The notes under the pieces: model-generated
Databases searched by the model: none
Seen by the model: the letters and a program-made list of their open reading frames with translations, nothing else
Told to the model about the DNA's origin: nothing
Translations under genes and position numbers: made by a program
From: JBEIFW01 sp044370695
Lineage (GTDB): Bacteria > Actinomycetota > Acidimicrobiia > Acidimicrobiales > Ilumatobacteraceae
Assembly: GCA_044370695.1 (NCBI GenBank)
Contig: JBILVB010000197.1
Span: 1-6,462 of the forward strand
DNA length: 6,462 nt
Direction of reading: 5' to 3'
In this document: one piece after another, positions 1-6,462 of the stretch
How positions within the stretch are numbered: the first letter of the stretch is position 1
How the letters are laid out: every line of letters starts with the position of its first letter

Positions 1-1324
<1,324 letters not shown>

Positions 1325-1425
1325 GGGGCCCCCGAGGCTACCGGCCGGTTGTGCGGTGGCCGGGGTCGGTGGTGCTACGTTCCGCCCGACAGGCACAGGC
1401 AGAGCACGTCCGGGGGAGCCCACCG
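1325..1425. promoter_or_regulatory. Divergent intergenic region between ettA and the PuuD-like gene
   Basis: These 101 bp separate two divergently transcribed genes and must hold both promoters unless those lie inside the coding regions. On the minus strand, TAGCCT (1340 down to 1335) fits the actinobacterial TAnnnT -10 pattern and ends 10 nt before the ettA ATG, implying a leader of only a few bases. On the plus strand, TACGTT at 1376-1381 also fits TAnnnT and would give a leader of about 37 nt. I see no convincing -35 hexamer at the right spacing for either. TAnnnT matches are common by chance, so these are candidates only. Confidence 0.35.
1412..1418 (+). promoter_or_regulatory. Ribosome binding site fixing the start of the PuuD-like gene
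   Basis: GGGGGAG lies 7 nt upstream of the ATG at 1426. It is a near-consensus Shine-Dalgarno sequence and selects that ATG over an in-frame ATG at 1351, which would add 25 residues of low-complexity, non-membrane sequence with no similarity to the family. Confidence 0.75.
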
Positions 1426-2175
1426 ATGATCCTTGCTGCAGAGTCCTTCTTCAGCCGCGTAGGCATTTGGAACTTCGGGTTCCGGTGGTTGCACATCCTC
1501 GCCGGCATCGCCTGGATCGGCTTGCTCTACTACTTCAACTTCGTCCAGGTACCGGCCTTCGCCGAGTACGGCGACGAGGGCCGGGCCCGCAACTTCGCGA
1601 TCGACAAGGTCGCCCGCCGGGCACTGTGGTGGTTCCGGTGGGCGGCCATCTCCACGTTCGTGACCGGCATCCTCATCGTCGGGCTCGCGGAGAGCTACTT
1701 CTCGAACGCCTCGGCGGCGTCGAACTCGGGGATCCTCGCCGGCATGCTCCTCGGCACGATCATGATGCTCAACGTGTGGGGCGTGATCTGGCGCAACCAG
1801 AAGGTCGTGCTCGCCAACGCCGCCAACCTCATCGCCGGTGGTTCCGCCGACCCGGGTGCGGCCGCCGCCGGGCGCCGGGCGCTGATGGCGTCCCGCCAGA
1901 ACGTCGTGTTCTCCGTGACGATGCTGTGGTTCATGGTCTTCCGGAGCCACTCGCCCTACACCGCGTCGGATGTCAGCGGCGGCAAGCTCGTGCTGTTCTG
2001 GGTCGTGTTCCTCGTGCTGGTCGCCGTGATGGAGCTCAACGCCCTCGGCCTGCTGCCGTGGAAGACCGAGGCCAAGAAGGGCCTCAACCTCATGTACGAC
2101 ACGGTCCGCAACGTGATCGTCGCCGCCTTCGTCTTCTGGGCGATCAACCTGGTCATCTGGGAGATCATCAAGTAG
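1426..2175 (+). CDS. Urate oxidase N-terminal domain (PuuD-like) integral membrane protein
   Basis: This 249-residue, very hydrophobic protein looks like the membrane part of the PuuD/urate oxidase N-terminal family (Pfam Urate_ox_N). Family-typical stretches are RWLHILAGIAWIG, LLYYFNFVQVP and ALWWFRW. I count about six membrane segments, near residues 19-42, 68-88, 101-122, 158-173, 187-210 and 228-248. The only histidines are His23, in the first helix, and His175; His23 is a plausible haem or metal ligand, but that is inference. Proteobacterial PuuD proteins carry a C-terminal cytochrome c domain and oxidise urate. This one ends after the last helix and has no CxxCH motif, so urate hydroxylation should not be assumed. 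The start follows the Shine-Dalgarno sequence at 1412-1418. The CoA-transferase gene begins 25 nt downstream with no terminator between, so co-transcription is possible. No other purine-degradation gene is present. Confidence 0.8.
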   Translation: MILAAESFFSRVGIWNFGFRWLHILAGIAWIGLLYYFNFVQVPAFAEYGDEGRARNFAIDKVARRALWWFRWAAISTFVTGILIVGLAESYFSNASAASNSGILAGMLLGTIMMLNVWGVIWRNQKVVLANAANLIAGGSADPGAAAAGRRALMASRQNVVFSVTMLWFMVFRSHSPYTASDVSGGKLVLFWVVFLVLVAVMELNALGLLPWKTEAKKGLNLMYDTVRNVIVAAFVFWAINLVIWEIIK

Positions 2176-2200
2176 CCGGGTCCGGCTCAGGGGGGGCGTG

Positions 2201-3445
2201 ATGGAAGGGAACGCATCGGGCCACCGGGGGGCGCTCGGCCACCTGCGCATCTGCGACCTGTCCGGACAGCTCGCGGGTGCCGGGGCCACCCGGTTCCTGG
2301 CTGCCTTCGGCGCCCAGGTCATCCGGATCGAGGATCCCGTCACCCTCGGCCTGTGGGACATCGTGCGCCAGATGCCGCCGCTCGTCGACGGCGACCGCAG
2401 CCACGACGGTGGTTCGGGCTTCCTCAACCACAACGTCGAGAAGCTCGGCATCACGCTCAACCTGCGCACCGAGCGGGGCAAGGAGTTGTTGCGCGAGCTC
2501 GTCCGGGTGAGCGACGCGGTCACCGAGAACTTCGCGGCCGGGGTGATGGAGCGGCTGGGGTTCGGCTACGAGCAGCTCAAGGCGCTCAAGCCCGACATCG
2601 TCTACGTGTCGAACTGCGGCTTCGGCCACACCGGGCCCTACTCGCGGTTCAAGTCGTGGGGGCCGATCGCCCAGGCGGTGTCCGGCATGACCTTCCAGTC
2701 GGGCCTGCCCGATCGGGAACCGGCGGGGTGGGGTTACTCGTACATGGACCACACCGGTGCCTACATGATGGGCATCGCCCTGCTGTCGGCCCTCTACCAC
2801 CGGGCCCGCACCGGCGAGGGCCAGTGGGTCGATCTGTCGTGCACCGAGGCCGGTGCTTCGCTCAACGGCCCAGCGATCCTCGACGCCACCGTCAACGGGC
2901 GCCCGCTTCGCCGGCCGGGGATGCCGAACTCGAACCGGAGCGCGTCGCCGGCGATGGCGCCCCACGGCGTGTACCCGGCCGCCGAGGACGATGCCTGGCT
3001 GGTGCTCGCCTGCCGGGACGACGACGACTGGGCCCGCCTGGCGTCCGTGTTCGGCCTCGACGAGCCGGCCTGGTCGTCGGCCGCGGGTCGCCTGGCCGAC
3101 CAGGACCGCCTCGACGCGGCCGTCGCGGCCTGGACGCAGTCCCGGCCCCGGGACGCCTCGGTCGCGGCGGTGCGCGCCGCCGGCGTGCCGGTGGCCCCGG
3201 TGTTGCGCCCCTCGGAGCGGTCCGAGGAGCCGTCGAACCTGGCCTGGGGCCTGTGGCCGACGGCGGTCCACGCCCGCCACGGCGCCCGCCGGGTCGACGG
3301 TGTGCCGGTGCACCTGTCGGCCACCGACTGGCGCATCGAGCGGGCGGGCCCGATGCTCGGCCAGGACAACGAGCGGGTGCTGTGCGGCCTGCTCGGCGTG
3401 TCCGCCGAGGAGCTCGAGGAACTCGCGGCCACGGGGGTGATCTGA
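2201..3445 (+). CDS. Class III (CaiB/BaiF) CoA-transferase, catalytic-type subunit
   Basis: A 414-residue protein, the usual length for family III CoA-transferases, which move CoA between carboxylates through aspartyl-CoA anhydride intermediates. The N-terminal Rossmann part has LRICDLSGQLAGAGATRFL, then GAQVIRIEDP and LNLRTERGKELLRELV. Next come DAVTENFAAGVMERLG, DIVYVSNCGFGHTGPY and the closing motif RTGEGQWVDLS. The catalytic aspartate is Asp183, in YSYMDHTGAY; counting back from the ALxxxxxTGxGQ motif places it at the formyl-CoA transferase Asp169 position. A GTG at 2198 directly precedes ATG 2201. I chose ATG because AGGGG at 2189-2193 is then 7 nt away. The stop overlaps the next start by one base (TGATG), implying translational coupling. 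The carboxylate handled is unknown; the family covers carnitine, bile acid, benzylsuccinate, oxalate and methyl-branched acids. Confidence 0.93.
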   Translation: MEGNASGHRGALGHLRICDLSGQLAGAGATRFLAAFGAQVIRIEDPVTLGLWDIVRQMPPLVDGDRSHDGGSGFLNHNVEKLGITLNLRTERGKELLRELVRVSDAVTENFAAGVMERLGFGYEQLKALKPDIVYVSNCGFGHTGPYSRFKSWGPIAQAVSGMTFQSGLPDREPAGWGYSYMDHTGAYMMGIALLSALYHRARTGEGQWVDLSCTEAGASLNGPAILDATVNGRPLRRPGMPNSNRSASPAMAPHGVYPAAEDDAWLVLACRDDDDWARLASVFGLDEPAWSSAAGRLADQDRLDAAVAAWTQSRPRDASVAAVRAAGVPVAPVLRPSERSEEPSNLAWGLWPTAVHARHGARRVDGVPVHLSATDWRIERAGPMLGQDNERVLCGLLGVSAEELEELAATGVI

Positions 3446-4632
3446 TGGGGCCGCTCGCCGGGACCCGTGTCGTCGAGATCGCCCACGAGCGCGTGGCCTG
3501 GGCCGGCAAGCTGCTCGCCGAGCTCGGCGCCGACGTCATCGTCGTGGAACCGCCGGGCGGGAGCGTGCAGCGCACGTATGGGCCGTTCGTCGACGACGTA
3601 CCCGACCCGGAGCGGTCGCTGTGGTGGTGGCACTACCACACCTCCAAGCAGGGGGTGGTCCTCGATCTGACCACGCCTGCGGGTCGGGCCGGGCTCGACG
3701 GGCTCGTCGCCACGGCCGACGTGGTGCTCGAGGGCGAGGTGCCCGGGACGTTCAGCCTCACCGGTCACGACCGGCTCGTGCACTGCTCGGTCACCCCGTT
3801 CGGCTCGAACGATCCGCGCTCGACGGAGCCGTCGGTCGACCTGACGATCCTCGCCGGGGGTCCGGTGTGGATGTGCGGCTACGACGACCACTCGCTGCCG
3901 CCGGTGCGCGGCGGCGGCAACCAGGGGTTCCACACGGCGTCACACTTCGCCGTGCTCGGGGTGCTCACGGCACTGCTGGCCCGGGAGGTCACCGGTGCCG
4001 GTCAGCACGTCGACGTGAGCGCGTTCGCGGCCGCGAACGTCACCACCGAGGTGGGCACCTACGGCTGGTTGATCGCCGGCATGGAGGTGTTCCGCCAGAC
4101 GGGGCGCCACGCCGGGGCCTCCCTGTCGATGCCCACGCAGCTGCGCTGCGCCGACGGTCGGTACGTGAACTCGGGTCTGGTGCCCCGCAGCGGAAAGGAC
4201 TTCTCGCTGATGCTGCAGTGGCTCGACTCGACCGGGTTCGGCGAGGAGTTCCCGTTGCGGTTCCTCATGGAACTCGGCACCGAGAAGGGGATCATCAAGG
4301 GGTCCGACTTCCTCGAGGACCCGATGCTGCAGGAGATCGTCGCGTCGGCCCGCGAGCTGCAGGCCTTCCTCGCACAACGCTTGAGCGCCGACGAGTTCTT
4401 CCGTACCGCGCAGCAGCACGGGGTGACCGCCGGGGTGATCTACGCACCCGAGGAGGTGCTGGTGGACCCGCACTTCGTCGCGCGGGGTTGGCCGGTGCCC
4501 GTCGAGCACGAGGAGCTCGGGCGGACCATCACCTATCCCGGCCAGCCGTACCGGTTCACGGCGACCCCGTGGGAGCTGCGCTCACGCGCGCCCCGGCTCG
4601 GGGAGCACCAACACCTGGTGGGGCAGGAGTGA
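3445..4632 (+). CDS. Class III (CaiB/BaiF) CoA-transferase paralogue lacking the catalytic aspartate
   Basis: A 395-residue family III CoA-transferase homologue. The N-terminal motifs are strong: PLAGTRVVEIAHERVAWAGK, then LLAELGADVIVVEPPGG, the ERSLWWWHYHTSKQGVVLDL region near residues 54-73, and TGAGQHVDVSAF near 182-193. Aligning TALLAREVTGAGQ with SALYHRARTGEGQ of the upstream protein puts Phe162 (in NQGFHTASH) where that protein has Asp183; no Asp or Glu lies next to it. It therefore probably cannot form the aspartyl-CoA intermediate. The likely role is the non-catalytic partner in a hetero-oligomer with the upstream protein, as in two-gene enzymes such as benzylsuccinate CoA-transferase BbsEF. 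The ATG overlaps the upstream TGA by one base, and GGGGGTGA at 3433-3440 acts as a near-consensus Shine-Dalgarno inside that gene. Its TGA overlaps the next GTG by four bases. Alternatives are an enzyme using a different residue, or a CoA-binding protein with no transferase activity. Confidence 0.9.
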   Translation: MGPLAGTRVVEIAHERVAWAGKLLAELGADVIVVEPPGGSVQRTYGPFVDDVPDPERSLWWWHYHTSKQGVVLDLTTPAGRAGLDGLVATADVVLEGEVPGTFSLTGHDRLVHCSVTPFGSNDPRSTEPSVDLTILAGGPVWMCGYDDHSLPPVRGGGNQGFHTASHFAVLGVLTALLAREVTGAGQHVDVSAFAAANVTTEVGTYGWLIAGMEVFRQTGRHAGASLSMPTQLRCADGRYVNSGLVPRSGKDFSLMLQWLDSTGFGEEFPLRFLMELGTEKGIIKGSDFLEDPMLQEIVASARELQAFLAQRLSADEFFRTAQQHGVTAGVIYAPEEVLVDPHFVARGWPVPVEHEELGRTITYPGQPYRFTATPWELRSRAPRLGEHQHLVGQE

Positions 4633-5450
4633 TCCGCCGGGTCGGGGGCAACCTCGGCCTGTACCGGGGCGACGCGCCCGAGGCGACCGCGCAGCTCGAA
4701 GCCGACGGCTACACCGTGCTGCGGGGGGCGTTGAGCGCCGAGGAGGTCGCCGCGCTCACCACCGAGATCCTCGAATGTTTCGCCACCAGCGAACCCGAGC
4801 GGGGCCGGGTGGACCGGACCGAGTTCCGGTACGGGATGCTGAACCGGTCGGCCGCGTGCCAGGCGGCGGTCGGTCATCCCCGGATCCTCGAGGTGATCGA
4901 ACCGCTGCTCGGCGAGGACTGCCACGTGATCGCCAACACGGCGTGGAACAACCCGCCCAGCTTCACCGGCGGTCCGTGGCACTGCGACGCCGGTCCGCAC
5001 CTCCCCCGGCCCGAGGGCGTGCCGTGGGACGACCGCATCCCCTACCCGGTGTTCGCCATCGGGGCCCACCTGCTCCTGCGGGACTGCCCCGAGCCGTGCG
5101 GCCCGACGGCGGTCGTGCCCGGGAGCCACCGGTCGGGCCGTCTCGCCCCGCGCGACCGCATCCACGACCCCGAACTGTCCTACGACGGCCGGCCGCCGGC
5201 CCTGCTCACCGGCGCCGCCGGCGACGTGGCGCTGTTCGTGTCCGACGCGTGGCACCGCGGCACGCCGGCCGGTCCGGGCGGCACGGGACGGCTGTTCCTG
5301 CAGGTGCATTACGGCCGGCGCGACCTCGCACAGCGGATCCTGACCACCGACGAGGTGAACCACCTGAGCCCGCAGGCCGTGGCCCGGGCCACGACGACCC
5401 GGGAGCGGCGGCTGATCGGGTTGCACGAGCCGTTCTTCTACGACGGCTGA
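4629..5450 (+). CDS. Phytanoyl-CoA dioxygenase (PhyH) family Fe(II)/2-oxoglutarate oxygenase
   Basis: A 273-residue protein, normal for PhyH. The family hydroxylates substrates, often at the alpha carbon of an acyl-CoA, using Fe(II), O2 and 2-oxoglutarate. The double-stranded beta-helix core is intact. The iron triad is His118-x-Asp120 (PWHCDAG) and His209 (DAWHRGTP). Arg221, twelve residues past the distal His, is placed to bind the 2-oxoglutarate carboxylate. GYTVLRGALSAEEV near residues 27-40 is the usual N-terminal PhyH strand, and CGPTAVVPGSHRSG near 157-170 is the conserved core loop. The GTG start at 4629 overlaps the upstream TGA by four bases (GTGA), with AGGA abutting it and GGTGGGG five bases away; no better start exists before the conserved part. 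Placement behind two CoA-transferases suggests a CoA thioester substrate. However, many bacterial PhyH proteins act on free small molecules, so the substrate stays open. Confidence 0.92.
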   Translation: MIRRVGGNLGLYRGDAPEATAQLEADGYTVLRGALSAEEVAALTTEILECFATSEPERGRVDRTEFRYGMLNRSAACQAAVGHPRILEVIEPLLGEDCHVIANTAWNNPPSFTGGPWHCDAGPHLPRPEGVPWDDRIPYPVFAIGAHLLLRDCPEPCGPTAVVPGSHRSGRLAPRDRIHDPELSYDGRPPALLTGAAGDVALFVSDAWHRGTPAGPGGTGRLFLQVHYGRRDLAQRILTTDEVNHLSPQAVARATTTRERRLIGLHEPFFYDG

Positions 5451-5453
5451 GGG

Positions 5454-5480
5454 CCGACGGCGGCCGGGGGCCGCCATCGG
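5454..5480. terminator. GC-rich inverted repeat in the convergent gap, candidate bidirectional terminator
   Basis: GGCGGCC (5459-5465) and GGCCGCC (5469-5475) form a perfect 7-bp stem with a GGG loop. After one C/A mismatch the stem continues four pairs further (CCGA with TCGG). It fills the 39-bp gap between the PhyH stop and the stop of the convergent lipoprotein gene. There is no T-run on either side, so it may act as a U-tract-less hairpin or simply reflect high GC. Confidence 0.5.
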
Positions 5481-5489
5481 TGCGCCCGG

Positions 5490-5885
5490 TCAGCTGACCG
5501 TCAGCTTGGCGTTCATCGAGGCCTCGTGGCCCGGGACGTCGCAGTAGACGTAGTAGACGCCCGCCTTGAGTTCGTACGTGCCCGCCGAGGAGTCCCCCGG
5601 GCCGTCGGTGAGCTTGGGGCCGACCCGCGGGCCCTGCTTCGAGCCCTCCTTGAGCAGCAGGGTGTGGGTCTGGTTGTCCTTGTTCACCTGGGCGATCACG
5701 ACGCCGCCCGCCTTGGCCGCGACCGTGTACTCGGTCTTGTCGAACTTGAGGCCACCGGGGGCGGTGATCACGAGGTCGGCCTTGGTGACGTCGGGGCCGG
5801 ACGAGGAATCACCGCCACCGCAGCCGGCGAGGCCGGCGACGGCGATCGCTGCGAGTCCGATGCCGACGAGGGGAATCCGCATCAT
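5490..5885 (-). CDS. Cupredoxin-domain lipoprotein with azurin-type copper site
   Basis: A 131-residue exported lipoprotein. Residues 1-21 are a signal peptide (MMRIP then a hydrophobic run) ending in lipobox LAG-Cys22, followed by a flexible GGGDSSSG linker. The rest is one cupredoxin domain. Candidate type 1 copper ligands are His74 (NQTHTLLL) and Cys115, His120 and Met124 in YCDVPGHEASM. The Cys-x4-His-x3-Met spacing is that of azurin and auracyanin, not plastocyanin. It should be a small single-electron carrier tethered to the outer face of the membrane, passing electrons between respiratory complexes, or possibly a copper chaperone. The frame could be extended to an ATG at 5957, but the added residues are charged and would bury the signal peptide. 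The ATG at 5885 puts a TAnnnT -10 at leaderless distance; the adjacent ATG at 5882 is an equally plausible first codon. It is divergent from kgd and convergent with the PhyH gene. Confidence 0.88.
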   Translation of the reverse strand: MMRIPLVGIGLAAIAVAGLAGCGGGDSSSGPDVTKADLVITAPGGLKFDKTEYTVAAKAGGVVIAQVNKDNQTHTLLLKEGSKQGPRVGPKLTDGPGDSSAGTYELKAGVYYVYCDVPGHEASMNAKLTVS

Positions 5886-5892
5886 GGCCGGC

Positions 5893-5898
5893 ACCCTA
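5893..5898 (-). promoter_or_regulatory. Candidate -10 element for the cupredoxin lipoprotein gene
   Basis: On the minus strand TAGGGT fits the TAnnnT -10 pattern and ends 7 nt before the ATG at 5885, placing the transcription start at or next to the first codon. No good -35 hexamer is visible 16-18 nt upstream, and there is no clear Shine-Dalgarno sequence, which favours a leaderless transcript. Confidence 0.4.
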
Positions 5899-5942
5899 CT
5901 GCCGGACCCCGAAAAGCCGCCGCCCGGGACGTGGTCCGGCCG

Positions 5943-5970
5943 TTGGTCGTCGGGCACCCCAACCTAGGAT
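5943..5970 (+). promoter_or_regulatory. kgd: Candidate sigma70-type promoter of kgd, leaderless spacing
   Basis: TTGGTC (5943-5948) and TAGGAT (5965-5970) are separated by 16 nt. The -10 ends 6 nt before the GTG at 5977, so transcription would start at the first base of the start codon. The AGGA inside the -10 could alternatively be read as a Shine-Dalgarno sequence at 7-nt spacing, which would require a promoter further upstream, inside or beyond the divergent region. Confidence 0.5.
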
Positions 5971-5976
5971 CGGGCC

Positions 5977-6462
5977 GTGCCCGAGCAACGCCCCGCTCCC
6001 TTCGGTCCGAACGCCTGGCTCGTCGAGGAGATGTACGAGCAGTACCGCGCCGATCCGAACTCGGTCGGCGAGTCGTGGCGCGAGTTCTTCGGCGACTACC
6101 GGGCCGGTGGGCTGCTGGCCCCGGCGCCGGGCCAGCCACCGGTCACGCCCCTCACCCCGGTCTCGACGCCGGTCGCGACACCGGCCGCCGTGCCTGCCGT
6201 GCCGGTGGCCCCCGCGCCGGCCTCGGTTCCGGCGGCGGCGCCGGCGGCGGGTGCCGACGAGCGCGGCGACGCGATCCGCGGCGCCGGTGCGGCCATCGTC
6301 GCCAACATGGCCCGGAGCCTCACCGTGCCGACCGCCACCAGCTTCCGGGACGTGCCCGCCAAGCTGCTCGAGGTCAACCGAAAGGTCATCAACAACTACC
6401 TGGGCCGCAAGGGTTCCGGTACCAAGGCGTCGTTCACCCACCTGATCGGCTATGCGATCGTG
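5977..6462 (+). CDS. kgd: Multifunctional 2-oxoglutarate metabolism enzyme Kgd (E2-like domain/E1 fusion), N-terminal part only
   Basis: The first 162 residues of a protein that in relatives is about 1,200 long; it runs off the window. In Actinobacteria this enzyme decarboxylates 2-oxoglutarate with thiamine diphosphate and serves as E1o of the 2-oxoglutarate dehydrogenase complex in the TCA cycle, with a succinyltransferase-like domain fused at its N-terminus. Visible parts: the short N-terminal helix module FGPNAWLVEEMYEQYRADP (residues 9-27) followed by SWREFFGDY (33-41), matching mycobacterial Kgd; a Pro/Ala/Val-rich flexible linker at about 48-92; and the start of the E2-like catalytic domain from about 99 (RGAGAAIVANM, SLTVPTATSFRDVPAKLL, VINNYL, SFTHLIGYAIV). 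An in-frame TAG at 5965-5967 leaves GTG 5977 as the first possible start. Catalytic residues of the E2 and E1 domains lie beyond the window. It has its own promoter, divergent from the cupredoxin gene. Confidence 0.95.
   Translation, partial: MPEQRPAPFGPNAWLVEEMYEQYRADPNSVGESWREFFGDYRAGGLLAPAPGQPPVTPLTPVSTPVATPAAVPAVPVAPAPASVPAAAPAAGADERGDAIRGAGAAIVANMARSLTVPTATSFRDVPAKLLEVNRKVINNYLGRKGSGTKASFTHLIGYAIV

Noticed and set aside
2168..3313. Minus-strand open frame of 381 codons opposite the first CoA-transferase gene
   Set aside because: Low-complexity Arg/Pro/Gly/Val composition, no recognisable motif, and full overlap with a well-supported CoA-transferase.
2353..3444. Upstream extension of the second CoA-transferase frame to an ATG at 2353
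   Set aside because: The frame happens to be open, but the translation before 3445 is Arg/Gly/Pro-rich noise overlapping the first CoA-transferase. The conserved N-terminus MGPLAGTRVVEIA begins exactly at 3445.
3621..4628. Upstream extension of the PhyH frame into the second CoA-transferase gene, a possible fusion
   Set aside because: The sequence before 4629 has shadow-frame composition and no domain. PhyH homologues begin close to the GTG at 4629.
4533..5477. Minus-strand open frame of 314 codons opposite the PhyH gene
   Set aside because: Antisense to an intact dioxygenase with its full iron triad; the translation shows no motif.
6120..6252. Repetitive GC-rich tract as a possible DNA repeat array
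   Set aside because: It encodes the irregular Pro/Ala/Val linker of Kgd. There is no fixed repeat unit at the DNA level, and such linkers are normal in E2-type proteins.
5896..6441. Minus-strand Arg/Gly-rich frame opposite the start of kgd
   Set aside because: A product of the Pro/Ala linker codons of kgd read in reverse; no support as a gene.

Overview
The window is about 70% G+C with strongly G/C-biased third codon positions. It looks like chromosomal DNA of a high-GC actinobacterium. The best pointer is the gene at the right edge: an SucA/Kgd-type 2-oxoglutarate enzyme with an N-terminal E2-like domain, an arrangement characteristic of Actinobacteria. The CoA-transferase/PhyH genes and the azurin-like lipoprotein would fit Acidimicrobiia or related environmental lineages, but that placement is inference. 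No mobile element, CRISPR array, tRNA or rRNA was seen, and there is no gene-free stretch over 300 bases.

Layout from left to right. (1) Positions 1-1324, minus strand: EttA, the ribosome-associated ABC-F translational throttle, cut at its C-terminal end by the window edge. (2) A 101-bp divergent promoter region. (3) 1426-2175, plus: a six-helix membrane protein of the urate oxidase N-terminal/PuuD-like family, with no cytochrome c domain. (4) 2201-5450, plus: a tight three-gene cassette of two class III (CaiB/BaiF) CoA-transferase genes and a phytanoyl-CoA dioxygenase-like gene, joined by 1-nt and 4-nt start/stop overlaps. (5) A GC-rich inverted repeat in the 39-bp convergent gap. (6) 5490-5885, minus: a small lipoprotein with a complete azurin-spaced type 1 copper site. 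(7) A 91-bp divergent promoter region. (8) 5977 to the window end, plus: the start of kgd.

The cassette is the most interesting part. The first CoA-transferase keeps the catalytic aspartate (Asp183), while the second has phenylalanine (Phe162) at the aligned position. This suggests a hetero-oligomeric CoA-transferase with one catalytic and one non-catalytic subunit. A co-translated Fe(II)/2-oxoglutarate dioxygenase could then hydroxylate the resulting acyl-CoA. The substrate cannot be read from the sequence. The membrane protein lies 25 nt upstream and may share the transcript, but a functional link is not evident.

The flanking genes (ettA, the cupredoxin lipoprotein, kgd) are ordinary core or respiratory genes. 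The kgd and cupredoxin starts each lie 6-7 nt after a TAnnnT -10 element, which suggests leaderless transcripts. I see no defence system, toxin-antitoxin module or other clearly new system.
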